Below, piece after piece: positions 50,419 to 59,737 of a DNA stretch of 64,000 nucleotides. Under the pieces are notes generated by a model. It searched no databases and had not been told where the DNA came from. It saw only the letters and a program-made list of their open reading frames with translations. Position 1 is the first letter of the stretch. Every line of letters starts with the position of its first letter. Made by a program: the position numbers and the translations under genes. This DNA is from Actinomadura latina NBRC 106108 (GTDB lineage: Bacteria > Actinomycetota > Actinomycetes > Streptosporangiales > Streptosporangiaceae): positions 186,001 through 250,000 of the forward strand of contig NZ_BCQS01000003.1 of NCBI RefSeq assembly GCF_001552195.1, in the 5' to 3' direction.

Positions 50419-52857
50419 ATGTCCGGGTTTTCCCTGTCAAGCCCGGCCAGCGCAGAAGTGGATCTCGGCGGCGGCGACCTCTCCCTGGTCGTCGTCGTCG
50501 CTGTGATCGCACTGTTGGCACTGGCCGTCGCCGCGGGTCTCGTCCGCGATGTCCTGGCCGCGGGCCAGGGCACCGCCAAGATGCAAGAGATCGCGCGCGC
50601 CGTGCAGGTGGGCGCGAGCGCCTATCTGAAACGCCAGTTCCGAACGGTCGCGGTCTTCGTCGTACTGATCCCGCTCGTCCTGCTGCTGCTCCCCGCCGAC
50701 TCGACGAGTGAGCGGATCGGACGGTCGGTCTTCTTCGTCATCGGCGCGCTGTTCTCCGCCGTCACCGGGTTCACCGGCATGTGGCTCGCGGTCCGCGGCA
50801 ACGTCCGGGTCGCCGCCGCCGCCCGCGAGCAGGACGGCGAGCGGACCGCGATGCGGATCGCGTTCCGCACCGGCGGCGTCGCCGGCATGTTCACCGTGGG
50901 CCTCGGCCTGTTCGGCGCCGCAATCGTCGTCCTCGCCTACCAGGGCGACGCGCCGAAGGTGCTGGAGGGCTTCGGCTTCGGCGCCGCGCTGCTCGCCATG
51001 TTCATGCGTGTCGGCGGCGGCATCTTCACCAAGGCCGCGGACGTCGGCGCCGACCTCGTCGGCAAGGTCGAGCAGGGCATCCCGGAGGACGACCCGCGCA
51101 ACGCGGCGACGATCGCCGACAACGTGGGCGACAACGTCGGTGACTGCGCCGGCATGGCCGCCGACCTGTTCGAGTCGTACGCGGTCATGCTGGTCGCGGC
51201 CCTGATCCTGGGGACGGCGGCGTTCGGCACCGAGGGCCTGGTGTTCCCGCTGATCGTCCCGATGATCGGTGTGATCACCGCGGTGATCGGCATCTTCGCG
51301 GTGGCGCCCCGCTCCGGGGACCGGTCCGGCATGACGGCGATCAACCGCGGCTTCTTCATCTCGGCGGGCATCTCGGCGGTCCTCGTCGCGATCGCCGCGT
51401 TCGTGTACCTGCCCTCGTCGTTCGCCGACCTGAAGGGCGTCACCGACCCGGCGATCCGCGGCCTGGACGCCGACCCGCGCTGGGTCGCGCTCGGCTCCGT
51501 GATCATCGGCATCGTGCTGGCGAGCGTCATCCAGCTGCTCACCGGCTACTTCACCGAGACGAACCGCAAGCCGGTCAAGGAGGTCACCGACAGCGCCCGG
51601 ACGGGCCCGGCGACCGTCATCCTGGCCGGCATCTCGCTCGGCCTGGAGTCGGCCGTCTACACCGCCCTCGTGATCGCGGGCGCCGTGTACGGGGCGTTCC
51701 TGCTCGGCTTCGGCAACACCACCGTCGCGCTGTTCGCGGTGGCGATGGCCGGTACCGGGCTGCTGACCACGGTCGGCGTGATCGTCTCGATGGACACCTT
51801 CGGCCCGGTGTCCGACAACGCCCAGGGCATCGCCGAGATGTCCGGGGACGTGACGGGCGAGGCCGCGGCCGTCCTGGAGCGGCTGGACGCGGTCGGCAAC
51901 ACCACCAAGGCGATCACCAAGGGCATCGCGATCGCGACGGCGGTGCTCGCCGCGACCGCGCTGTTCGGCTCGTTCCGGACGACGGTCATCGCGGCGATCA
52001 ACGGGGCGTCCGGCGAGGCCAGGGACGCGCTCGGCGACTTCAGCCAGTTCAGCCTCTCGATCGACCACCCGAACGTGCTGATCGGGCTGATCATCGGTGC
52101 CGCGGTCGTGTTCCTGTTCTCCGGCCTGGCGATCATGGCCGTGGGACGGGCGGCCGGACGGGTCGTGGTGGAGGTGCGCGAGCAGTTCCGCACCAAGCCC
52201 GGGATCATGGACTACACGGAGAAGCCCGACTACGACCGGGTCGTGGACATCTGCACCCGGGACGCGCAGCGCGAGCTCGCCACCCCCGGACTGCTGGCGA
52301 TCATGGCTCCGATCGCGGTCGGCTTCGCGCTCGGGTACGCGCCGCTGGGCGCCTACCTGGGCGGCGCCATTGCGGCGGGCGTGCTGATGGCGGTGTTCCT
52401 CGCCAACTCCGGCGGCGCCTGGGACAACGCCAAGAAGCTCGTCGAGGAGGGCCACCTCGGCGGCAAGGGCAGCGACGCGCACGAGGCGACGATCATCGGT
52501 GACACGGTCGGCGACCCGTTCAAGGACACCGCCGGTCCCTCGATCAACCCGCTGATCAAGGTGATGAACCTGGTCGCGCTGCTGATCGCGGACGCGGTGG
52601 TGACCTACGCGGCCAACACCGCGGTGCGCGTCGTCGTGACCGTGCTGTCCGTCGGGGTCATCGTCGCGGCGATCGTGATCTCCAAGCGGCGCGCCGACCC
52701 GATCGCCGAGCCGGCCGCCGACCCGGCGGTCAAGGGCGGCGAGCCGGAGAAGGCGGCTGTGGACGGCGCGGCGGCCGAGCCCGTCGAGGAGGCGCCCGTC
52801 GGCGCCGACTCCAACGGCGCCGCGGCCACCGAGGAGGAGTCCGCCAAGAACGGCTGA
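50419..52857 (+). CDS. hppA: Membrane-bound proton-translocating pyrophosphatase
   Basis: The 812-residue integral membrane enzyme hydrolyses pyrophosphate and pumps protons. The catalytic motifs are GGGIFTKAADVGADLVGKVE, DDPRNAATIADNVGDNVGDC and EGHLGGKGSDAHEATIIGD, then DTVGDPFKDTAGPSINPLIK. GNTTKAITKG, with Lys at the position that is Ala in potassium-dependent enzymes, indicates the K+-independent type. The C-terminal 50 residues are an acidic extension absent from many homologues. GAGGAGGACGG precedes the ATG. It has about 15-16 membrane helices. Confidence 0.95.
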   Translation: MSGFSLSSPASAEVDLGGGDLSLVVVVAVIALLALAVAAGLVRDVLAAGQGTAKMQEIARAVQVGASAYLKRQFRTVAVFVVLIPLVLLLLPADSTSERIGRSVFFVIGALFSAVTGFTGMWLAVRGNVRVAAAAREQDGERTAMRIAFRTGGVAGMFTVGLGLFGAAIVVLAYQGDAPKVLEGFGFGAALLAMFMRVGGGIFTKAADVGADLVGKVEQGIPEDDPRNAATIADNVGDNVGDCAGMAADLFESYAVMLVAALILGTAAFGTEGLVFPLIVPMIGVITAVIGIFAVAPRSGDRSGMTAINRGFFISAGISAVLVAIAAFVYLPSSFADLKGVTDPAIRGLDADPRWVALGSVIIGIVLASVIQLLTGYFTETNRKPVKEVTDSARTGPATVILAGISLGLESAVYTALVIAGAVYGAFLLGFGNTTVALFAVAMAGTGLLTTVGVIVSMDTFGPVSDNAQGIAEMSGDVTGEAAAVLERLDAVGNTTKAITKGIAIATAVLAATALFGSFRTTVIAAINGASGEARDALGDFSQFSLSIDHPNVLIGLIIGAAVVFLFSGLAIMAVGRAAGRVVVEVREQFRTKPGIMDYTEKPDYDRVVDICTRDAQRELATPGLLAIMAPIAVGFALGYAPLGAYLGGAIAAGVLMAVFLANSGGAWDNAKKLVEEGHLGGKGSDAHEATIIGDTVGDPFKDTAGPSINPLIKVMNLVALLIADAVVTYAANTAVRVVVTVLSVGVIVAAIVISKRRADPIAEPAADPAVKGGEPEKAAVDGAAAEPVEEAPVGADSNGAAATEEESAKNG

Positions 52858-52871
52858 CGGATCACGCTGAG

Positions 52872-52901
52872 AGGGCCGGCGGCGCAGCCACCGCCGGCCC
52901 T
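52872..52901 (+). terminator. Terminator of hppA
   Basis: An 11-bp stem (52872-52882 with 52891-52901) with an eight-base loop and a short TTT follow-up, 14 bases after the stop codon. Confidence 0.75.
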
Positions 52902-52908
52902 TTCGCAT

Positions 52909-52981
52909 GTCCGGGGCCGTGTCCCGGCAAGGTGCCCGGGGTCGTGTCCCGACCAGGTGTCCGGGGTCGTGTCCCGACCAT
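52909..52981. repeat. Three imperfect 25-bp tandem repeats
   Basis: Three copies of a unit like GTGTCCGGGGTCGTGTCCCG are spaced exactly 25 bases apart between the hppA terminator and the small membrane protein gene. The first copy is the most diverged. Confidence 0.7.
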
Positions 52982-53052
52982 GGGACGCCCGCCGTACGCT
53001 TGAGGTGAGGGCCGGACGTTCCCGGCCCCGACACGGGAAATCAGGAGGCGCT

Positions 53053-53172
53053 GTGGCAAGCGGCGGCGACAGGCCGGCGATGTCGGGGGCCAAGGGCTTC
53101 GCCATCATGCTCGGCGGGATGCTCGGCATCATCCTCCTGCTGTGGGTGCTCGCGGCACTCGTCGCGCCCTAG
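53053..53172 (+). CDS. Small single-pass membrane protein, 39 residues
   Basis: A GTG start five bases after a perfect AGGAGG ribosome-binding site begins a 39-residue product. A polar N-terminus (ASGGDRPAMSGAKGFAIM) is followed by one membrane helix (LGGMLGIILLLWVLAALVA). It has no known domain. The strong Shine-Dalgarno sequence and clean helix make it a likely real gene. It lies 50 bases upstream of sixA and may be co-transcribed with it. Confidence 0.7.
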   Translation: MASGGDRPAMSGAKGFAIMLGGMLGIILLLWVLAALVAP

Positions 53173-53222
53173 TACTCCATGCCAAGGCGCCGCGGAGTTC
53201 GCCGCGGCCTAGTCTGGCGGTC

Positions 53223-53690
53223 ATGTCCACGCTCATCGTGCTCCGTCACGCCAAAGCCGTCGCCGGTTTCGGCACGGCCGACATCGACCGCGTCCTCAAC
53301 GACCGCGGGCGCCGCGACGCCGCGGCGGCCGGGGAGTGGCTGCGCGCGAACGACCTCGTCCCCGAGCACACGCTGTGCTCCCCGGCCGCCCGCACCCGCG
53401 AGACGCTCGACCTGCTGGACGTCGGCGCGAGCGTGAGCTACGAGCCGGGCATCTACGCCAACGACCCCGACGGGCTGCTGACCCTCGTCACCGAGGCGCC
53501 GGACGACGCCGGGACGCTGCTGCTGGTCGGGCACAACCCGTCCGTGCACCAGCTGGTCCACGACCTGACCGGTCGGGCCCCGGACGACTTCCCCACCTGC
53601 GCGCTCGCCGTGGTCGACCTCCCGGGCCCGTGGAGCGGCGTCCGCCCCGGCGTCGGGACGCTCCGCACGGTCCGCACCCCGAAGGGCTGA
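53223..53690 (+). CDS. sixA: Phosphohistidine phosphatase SixA-like
   Basis: The 155-residue histidine phosphatase has the LRHAKA (R-H) catalytic motif at residues 7-12, CSPAARTRET for the second substrate Arg, and LLVGHNPSVHQL with the second catalytic His. SixA dephosphorylates phosphohistidine in phosphorelays and PTS proteins in E. coli; the target here is not known. It converges on the FUSC gene, separated by seven bases. Confidence 0.9.
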   Translation: MSTLIVLRHAKAVAGFGTADIDRVLNDRGRRDAAAAGEWLRANDLVPEHTLCSPAARTRETLDLLDVGASVSYEPGIYANDPDGLLTLVTEAPDDAGTLLLVGHNPSVHQLVHDLTGRAPDDFPTCALAVVDLPGPWSGVRPGVGTLRTVRTPKG

Positions 53691-53697
53691 CCGGCGC

Positions 53698-55989
53698 TCA
53701 GGGGCGGGGCGCCGCGGCGGCGAGGGACGACTCGACGACCGTCCCGGCGTCCCGGCGCAGCGACCTGATCGTGTAGCGGGTGCTGGACACCTGCAGCAGC
53801 GCCTGCCGCAGCGGGGTGACCTCCTCCCGGTCGACGCCCGCCTTGATCTCGGCGCGGCGCCGCCGGGTGATCGTGGACAGGTGGCGGTCGAGGTCGGCGA
53901 GCTCCTCGTCCAGCTCCTCGACGGGCGTACTGCCCTCCAGGTCGAGTTCGTCGGGTACCTCCAGCAGCGCGGCCGCCTCCTCGAACCGGTCGGCGAGCCG
54001 GTCGAGGATCTCGGGGATGGGCCCGGTGTCGACGGCCTCCGCGCGGGACAGCCGCGCGACCGCGATGAGGTGGTCGCGGGTGCGGTGCGCGGCGTCCACG
54101 GTGGTCCGCAGCTCGTTGATCAGGTCGGTGTCGGGCACCCGTTCGTGGCCGAGCCGGAGCGCGGTCTCGGCGACGGCCTCCGCCGCCCGCTCGGCCGCGA
54201 CGATCGTGTCGTGCGTCAGCCGGGTCCGCTCGCCCGCGAGGACGTCCGCGGTGGCCCGGACGAGGTCGGCGTGCGTGCCGAGGAGCCGCCCGAGCTGGAC
54301 GGGCAGCCGTTCGACGTGCCCGGCGGGCCACAGCAGCCGGACGGCGAGGTAGGCCATGATCGTCCCGGCGAGGGTCAGCGCGATCCGCTCCCCGGCGGTG
54401 CGCCAGTCGGCCGGGGTGGAGAAGTCGAGCAGCATCATCGCGAGCGGCGTCCCGAACAGTGCCCAGTAGGCGAAGTTCACCGACCGCATCGCGAACCCGG
54501 CCATCGCGAAGACGAAGGCGATCACGGCGACGGTGAGCTGCCCCGGCGCGAGCGTGAGGATGACGGCGGCGGCGGCGGACCCGGCCGCGGTGCCGCCGAC
54601 GCGCTGGACGAGCCGGTCGACGGTCTCGCCGTAGGTGGCGCGCAGGCTCAGCATCGCGGTGATCGTCGCCCAGTGCCCGTGCGAGAGGCCGAGCGCGGCG
54701 GCCACCGCCATCGACACCACCGCCGTCACGAAGACCCGGGACACCTGCCGGAACGCCGGCGACCGGGTGCGGACGGCGCGCCGCACCCGCTCCCACACCG
54801 GCATGGGGTCGAGGGTGCCGGGCATCCGCGGCGGCCCGAACCCGATCCGCAGGCCGCCCGCGACGATGCGGCGGTTGGCGGCGACCTCGCCGGCGATGCG
54901 GTCGATGGAGCGGCGGACCTGGCTGATCAGCGCGACCGCGATGAGGTCCTCGTCGCCGGCGAGCCCGGCGCGGCGGATGTGCTCGGCGGCCCGCCCCATC
55001 CGCCGGACGGCCGCGGACTCCTCCCGGCCGAGCGGCGCCTCGCCGGCCGTCGCGATCCCGCCGGCGAGCAGCCGCAGCCGCGCGGCGAGCGCGGAGATCG
55101 CGGTCTGCGTCTCCAGCCGCCACTCGCGGTCCGGCGGATAGTTCTTCGCCGCCTCCAGGACGGCCTGCAGCGTCACCGTCTCGTGCAGGACGCGCGCCAG
55201 CCCGTCGATGAGCCGCTCGGGCCGCGTGGGGTCGCTCTTGCCGCGTCCCGTCCGGTACAGCCGGTAGGTGGCGCGCGCCGCCGTCAGCGACTCCGACGCG
55301 GCCCGCCGCTTCTTCTCCCAGTCCGGCACCCGGGCGACGGCCAGCAGATCGGGGTCGGTGAGCTCGACGGCCTCCAGCGGCTCCGGGTCGTGCGCGCCGA
55401 CGTCCTCCGCGACCGCGTCGAGCGCCTCGGCGACGGCGTCGGCGCACTCGGTCAGCGACTCCCGCAGCGGGCGCAGCCGCCGCGCGGGCCACGGCGCGAG
55501 CAGCAGCCCGGTGGTGAGCAGCCCGCCGATCAGCTCCAGCAGCCCGATGGCCAGCACGTCCGCGGACGGCGGCCGGACGGCGCTCAGCAGCACCGCGAGC
55601 CCCGCCGTGGACCCGATCCGGGGCACCGCGACGCCGAGCGCGATCAGCGGCGGCACGACGATCACGGTGGGCCACAGGTGCCCGCTGAGCAGCCCGCCGA
55701 CCGCCGCCCCGATCGCGACGACCGCGACGCCGACCGCGAGGCTCCGCGCCTGCGCCCCGTACGGCCCTTCGGGCGCGCGGAGCGCCACCAGGTACGCGCC
55801 GAGCGCGATCATCGAGCCCTGCGCCGCGTGCCCGGTCAGCGCCCCCGCGAGCAGCGGCACGGCCACCGCGACGGCCGCGGCCGTCCCGTACATGGGTGAC
55901 GCGTGCCCGTGCGCCTGGGCAAACGCGTCCCGCACCCGCCGCAGCACCCCGCCGTTCCTCCGCCGTCGCTTCCACCGCGCGAAGATCAC
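53698..55989 (-). CDS. FUSC-family membrane protein (aromatic acid exporter-like)
   Basis: The 763-residue protein has two sets of about six membrane helices. The N-terminal set (GTAAAVAVAVPLLAGALTGH, GSMIALGAYLVALRAPEGP, SLAVGVAVVAIGAAVGGLL) is followed by a cytoplasmic helical region with SAVRPPSADVLAIGL nearby. The second set (FVTAVVSMAVAAALGLSHGH) includes the FUSC motif WATITAMLSLRATYGETVDR. The C-terminal part (about 540-763) is cytoplasmic, with LEGSTPVEELDEELADLDRH. FUSC proteins are related to AaeB exporters of hydroxybenzoate. The substrate is unknown. Confidence 0.87.
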   Translation of the reverse strand: MIFARWKRRRRNGGVLRRVRDAFAQAHGHASPMYGTAAAVAVAVPLLAGALTGHAAQGSMIALGAYLVALRAPEGPYGAQARSLAVGVAVVAIGAAVGGLLSGHLWPTVIVVPPLIALGVAVPRIGSTAGLAVLLSAVRPPSADVLAIGLLELIGGLLTTGLLLAPWPARRLRPLRESLTECADAVAEALDAVAEDVGAHDPEPLEAVELTDPDLLAVARVPDWEKKRRAASESLTAARATYRLYRTGRGKSDPTRPERLIDGLARVLHETVTLQAVLEAAKNYPPDREWRLETQTAISALAARLRLLAGGIATAGEAPLGREESAAVRRMGRAAEHIRRAGLAGDEDLIAVALISQVRRSIDRIAGEVAANRRIVAGGLRIGFGPPRMPGTLDPMPVWERVRRAVRTRSPAFRQVSRVFVTAVVSMAVAAALGLSHGHWATITAMLSLRATYGETVDRLVQRVGGTAAGSAAAAVILTLAPGQLTVAVIAFVFAMAGFAMRSVNFAYWALFGTPLAMMLLDFSTPADWRTAGERIALTLAGTIMAYLAVRLLWPAGHVERLPVQLGRLLGTHADLVRATADVLAGERTRLTHDTIVAAERAAEAVAETALRLGHERVPDTDLINELRTTVDAAHRTRDHLIAVARLSRAEAVDTGPIPEILDRLADRFEEAAALLEVPDELDLEGSTPVEELDEELADLDRHLSTITRRRRAEIKAGVDREEVTPLRQALLQVSSTRYTIRSLRRDAGTVVESSLAAAAPRP

Positions 55990-56065
55990 TCACCCCGCGC
56001 CTCACCCGTACCCCGATGATCACCGGCTAAGGCCGGTGGAAGGGGGGCGCCGCGCGGGCGGAGGG

Positions 56066-57277
56066 TTACCGGGAGTCCCGCTGGGCGTCGAGAGCGTCGG
56101 CGGCCTCGACCTCTTCGCGGGAGATGCCGAGGAGGAAGACGATCGTGTCCAGGTAGGGGACGTTCACGGCGGTGTCGGCGGCCTGCCGGACGACCGGCTT
56201 GGCGTTGTAGGCGATGCCGAGGCCGGCGGCCTGGAGCATGTCGAGGTCGTTGGCGCCGTCGCCGATGGCGACGGTCTGGCTGATGGGGATGCGGGCCTCG
56301 CGGGCGAAGCGCTCCAGGGCGGTGGCCTTGCCGGCGCGGTCGATGACGCGGCCGGTGACGCGGCCGGTGAGCTTGCCGCCGACGATCTCCAGGGTGTTGG
56401 CGGCGGAGTAGTCGATGCCGAGGTCGTCGACGAGCGCGTCGGTGACCTGGGTGAAGCCGCCGGAGACGATCGCGAACTTGTAGTCGAGGCGCTTGAGGGT
56501 GCGGACCATCGTGCGGGCGCCGGCGGCGAGGCGGAGCTTGTCGCGGACGTCGTCGATGGCCGACGCGTCGAGGCCCGCCAGGAGCGCGACGCGTTCTCGG
56601 AGGGAGCCTTCGAAGTCGAGTTCGCCGCGCATGGCGGCCTCGGTGACCTTGGCGACCTCGTCGAGGCAGCCGGCGTGCTCGGCGAGCAACTCGATGACCT
56701 CGCCCTGGATGAGGGTGGAGTCGACGTCCATGACGATGAGGCGCTTGGCGCGCCGGCTGAGGCCGCTCTGCTGGACGGCGACGTCGACCTGCTGCTCGGC
56801 GGCCTCGGCGGTGAGGGCGGCGCGGAGCGCGTCGGGGTCGGCTCCGGAGACGTCCATCTCGATGCAGGTGACGGGGTTCTGCGCGAGCCGCTCGATGCGG
56901 TCGATGTTGGCGCCGTGCGCGGAGATGCGTCCGGCGATCCCGGCCATGGCGGCGGGCTTCAGGGGCGCGCCGAGGACGGTGACGTGGAGGCGCCCGGTGC
57001 GTTTCGGCATCCGCCGGTTGCGGCCCGTGGAGAGCTCGATCTCCATGTCGAGGTCGTTCGCGACGTGTTCGGCGGCGTTCCAGACGCGTCCGATGTCGGC
57101 GCCCTCGCTGTAGGCGAGCAGGACGCCGAGGACGAGCCGGCCGCGGATCACGACCTGCTCCACGTCGGCGACCGTGAGCGGGAACTCCGAGAGTGTCCGG
57201 AAGAGACGCGATGTCACGCCGGGGCGATCGCGTCCGGTGAGTGTGATGAGCAGCGTGCGCTGTGCTGACCCGTCCAT
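56066..57277 (-). CDS. serB: Phosphoserine phosphatase with tandem ACT domains
   Basis: The 403-residue enzyme makes serine from phosphoserine. Two ACT-like domains (TLLITLTGRDRPGVTSRLF; LHVTVLGAPLKPAAMAGIAG) precede the HAD domain with VMDVDSTLIQGEVIELLA (nucleophile Asp), VSGGFTQVTD (Ser/Thr) and AIGDGANDLDMLQAAG (Asp pair). The length and the two ACT domains match actinobacterial SerB2. The ATG at 57277 is the natural start. The gene stands alone between FUSC and the QueA-like operon. Confidence 0.93.
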   Translation of the reverse strand: MDGSAQRTLLITLTGRDRPGVTSRLFRTLSEFPLTVADVEQVVIRGRLVLGVLLAYSEGADIGRVWNAAEHVANDLDMEIELSTGRNRRMPKRTGRLHVTVLGAPLKPAAMAGIAGRISAHGANIDRIERLAQNPVTCIEMDVSGADPDALRAALTAEAAEQQVDVAVQQSGLSRRAKRLIVMDVDSTLIQGEVIELLAEHAGCLDEVAKVTEAAMRGELDFEGSLRERVALLAGLDASAIDDVRDKLRLAAGARTMVRTLKRLDYKFAIVSGGFTQVTDALVDDLGIDYSAANTLEIVGGKLTGRVTGRVIDRAGKATALERFAREARIPISQTVAIGDGANDLDMLQAAGLGIAYNAKPVVRQAADTAVNVPYLDTIVFLLGISREEVEAADALDAQRDSR

Positions 57278-57341
57278 AACTGTTTTCCACGGTACCGGGC
57301 GTGACGTGCGGGTCGTGCGCGAGGTCCGGCATGCGAGACGG

Positions 57342-58379
57342 CTACCGGTCCAGGATCAGGTTGAGGTCGCCGAACTCGTGCCAGAGGTAGCGCTCCGCCA
57401 GGGCCGCCTCGTAGGTGGCGGTGAGCAGGTCGTGGCCCGCTATGGCGGTGAGCATCATCAGATGGGACGACTTGGGCTCGTGCAGGCCGGTGAGGAGGCC
57501 GTCCACGGCCCGAACGCCGTTCTCCGGGGTGACGATGTGCTCCGTCCAGCCGGAGGACGGGACGACGCGCCCGGAGGCGTCCACGGCCGTTTCAAGGGCG
57601 CGGACGGCGGTCGTCCCCACGGCGATCACCCGGCGGCCCTCGGACCGGACGTGTCCGACCAGCGCCGCCGTCGGCTCCGGGATGCTGTACCGCTCCGCGT
57701 ACGGGGGTTCGTGGGCCTCCGGGGACGCGACGCCGGTGTGCAGCGTGATCGGGGCGATCAGGACGCCGCGCGAGACGAGCCGGGTGACGAGTTCGGGGGT
57801 GAACGGGCGGGCGGCGCTCGGCATCTCCGCGCCGCCCGTGGAGCGGTCGTACGCGAAGGCGGTCTGGTAGGCGGCGGCCGGCCAGTCGCGGCGCACGTAC
57901 CCGTACCTGATCGGCACGCCGTGGCGCCGCAGGTAGGGGACGACGTCGGTGCTCAGCCGGGCCTCCCACAGGCGGCCGGTGCGCCGTCCGACGAGGGTCA
58001 GGGTCGCGCCGCCGGGCAGCGGGATCCACTCGCCGGGGGAGCCGCCCTGGTAGGGGCGTCCGGCCTTCCCGGTCAGGCGGCGCAGTTCGACGAGCCACAG
58101 CCGGTCGTCGGCGCCGGGCACCGGGGTGGAGAAGTGCACGCTGATCCGGTCGAGCCGGACGGCGGCCGGCAGCGTGGACGAGGTGTTGACGACCAGCAGG
58201 TCGCCCGGGTCGAGCAGCGCCGGCAGGTCGCGGAACGGGTGGTGGGCGACCGCGCCGGTCGCGCGCCGGGAGACCAGGAGGCGGACGCCGTCGCGGGTGC
58301 GGCCGCCTGTTCCCGAGCCCCGCTCTTCCGGCGGCTCGTGGGCTTCGAGAGCGGCGGGCAGGGTGAATTCGACGGTCAT
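57342..58379 (-). CDS. QueA-like SAM:tRNA ribosyltransferase-isomerase, divergent
   Basis: The 345-residue protein has the QueA fold, with LLVVNTSSTLPAAVRLD, APITLHTGVASPE, AVGTTAVRALETAV and LLTGLHEPKSSHLMMLTAIA. In classical QueA these read VxNDTRVxxARL, LHVGxGTF, VGTTSVRTLES and NFHLPKSTL. The tRNA-facing NDTR and GTF residues and the NFHLP lid are changed. No other queuosine genes are visible, and most actinomycetes lack queuosine. The protein may have another substrate. It is the last gene of an SDR-MFS-QueA-like operon, coupled by ATGA to the MFS gene. Confidence 0.82.
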   Translation of the reverse strand: MTVEFTLPAALEAHEPPEERGSGTGGRTRDGVRLLVSRRATGAVAHHPFRDLPALLDPGDLLVVNTSSTLPAAVRLDRISVHFSTPVPGADDRLWLVELRRLTGKAGRPYQGGSPGEWIPLPGGATLTLVGRRTGRLWEARLSTDVVPYLRRHGVPIRYGYVRRDWPAAAYQTAFAYDRSTGGAEMPSAARPFTPELVTRLVSRGVLIAPITLHTGVASPEAHEPPYAERYSIPEPTAALVGHVRSEGRRVIAVGTTAVRALETAVDASGRVVPSSGWTEHIVTPENGVRAVDGLLTGLHEPKSSHLMMLTAIAGHDLLTATYEAALAERYLWHEFGDLNLILDR

Positions 58380-59737
58380 TCCGGGACCTCCAGCCGGAGA
58401 GCGGCGATCACCCCGAGGAGGGCGATCGCGCCGAACAGCGCCCCGGCGACGGCGAGGCCGGTGCCGAGCCGGGCGGCTCCGAACCCGGTGACGAGCGCGC
58501 CCGCGACGCCGACCACGAGGGACGAGCCGAGGGTGTCGCTGATCTGGAGCGCGGACGAGTTGACGCCCTGCTCGTCCTCCGCCGAGAGGTCGAGGAGCAG
58601 GACGGAGAGGCTCCCGATGGCGAAGCCCATCCCGGCGCCGCCGATGATCCACGCGGGCGCGGTGAGCCAGCCGGAGAGCTGGAGCGCGACGGCGGCGAGG
58701 ACGATCCCGGCGGTGACGAGCACGGCGCCGAGCAGCGCGTAGGACTCGCGGGGGCGCTTGGACCGGCCCTGGATCTGCGACGCCGCCGACCAGCCGAGCG
58801 CGCCGACCGTGAGGACGATGCCGGCCTGTGTCGCGCTGAAGCCGTGCAGCCGCGTCAGCGCCAGCGGGATGAACACCTCGGCCCCGAAGAACGCGCCCGA
58901 GAGGAGCCCGCGGACGAGGATGACGCTCGGCAGCCCGCGGCGCAGCCGGAGCGTCCCGGCGGGCACGAGCCGCGGCAGCCCGTAGGCCAGGCCCGCGAGC
59001 CCCGCCAGGGCGGCGGGCAGCGTCGCCCAGCCCGCGCCGCCGAGGCCGTAGAGGAGGACTCCGGCGCCCGCCGCCACGGCGACGGCGGCGACATGGCGCG
59101 ACCTGCCGGGCCCCGGGCCGGCGTCCGCGGGCTCGATGCCGCGCAACACCGGAACCAGCAGCAGCGTCGGCGGGACGACCAGCGGGATCAGCCCGAGGAA
59201 CACCCACCGCCAGCCGATGTGCTCGGCCACGGCCCCGCCGACCGCCGGGCCGATCAGCGACGGCAGCACCCACGCCGCCGACAGCGCCGCGAACACCCGC
59301 GACCGCAGCTCCTCCGGGTACACGCGGGCGATCACGACGTACATCGCGACCAGCGAGACGCCGGTGCCGAGGCCCTGCACCGCGCGTCCGGCGACGAACA
59401 GCCACATGGACGGCGCCGCGCCCGCGATCACGAGCCCGGCGACGAACGTGCCGAGCCCGATCAGGAGCGGACGGGACGGCCCGGACCGGTCGACCCACCC
59501 GCCCGCCAGCACCGTCGACAGCAGGCTCGTGATCAGCGTGGCGCTGAAGCCCCACGCGTACAGCGCCAGGCCGTCCAGGTCGCCCGCGACCACCGGCATG
59601 ACGGTGCCGACGGCCATGCTCTCGAACGCCAGCAGGGTGACGACCAGCACGATCCCGAACGTCGGACCCCGGAACCCCGCGGTGAGGACGCCCCGCTCGG
59701 GAACGGACATCCGCTCATGGTCCAGGACGGCGGTCAT
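58376..59737 (-). CDS. MFS transporter
   Basis: The 453-residue transporter has about 14 hydrophobic segments and major facilitator signatures: GGWVDRSGPSRPLLIGLGTF (loop 2-3), VYPEELRSRVFAALSAAWVL (motif near helix 5) and GSSLVVGVAGALVTG. It resembles the DHA2/drug-efflux-like group. Start and stop both overlap the neighbours by ATGA, so it is co-expressed with the SDR and the QueA-like protein; its cargo may be a product of those enzymes. Substrate not predictable. Confidence 0.88.
   Translation of the reverse strand: MTAVLDHERMSVPERGVLTAGFRGPTFGIVLVVTLLAFESMAVGTVMPVVAGDLDGLALYAWGFSATLITSLLSTVLAGGWVDRSGPSRPLLIGLGTFVAGLVIAGAAPSMWLFVAGRAVQGLGTGVSLVAMYVVIARVYPEELRSRVFAALSAAWVLPSLIGPAVGGAVAEHIGWRWVFLGLIPLVVPPTLLLVPVLRGIEPADAGPGPGRSRHVAAVAVAAGAGVLLYGLGGAGWATLPAALAGLAGLAYGLPRLVPAGTLRLRRGLPSVILVRGLLSGAFFGAEVFIPLALTRLHGFSATQAGIVLTVGALGWSAASQIQGRSKRPRESYALLGAVLVTAGIVLAAVALQLSGWLTAPAWIIGGAGMGFAIGSLSVLLLDLSAEDEQGVNSSALQISDTLGSSLVVGVAGALVTGFGAARLGTGLAVAGALFGAIALLGVIAALRLEVPE

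Noticed and set aside
52909..52981. CRISPR array
   Set aside because: Only three directly abutting 25-bp imperfect units with no spacers and no cas genes.
50437..53034. 865-residue minus-strand open frame opposite hppA
   Set aside because: High-GC shadow of hppA; composition is Asp/Arg/His-rich with no motif, while hppA is unmistakable.
53881..55899. 672-residue plus-strand open frame opposite the FUSC gene
   Set aside because: Antisense shadow rich in Gly, Arg and Asp; the FUSC protein explains the region.
55268..57268. 666-residue plus-strand frame opposite the FUSC gene and serB
   Set aside because: Spans two well-defined genes; Gly/Ala/Asp-rich shadow.
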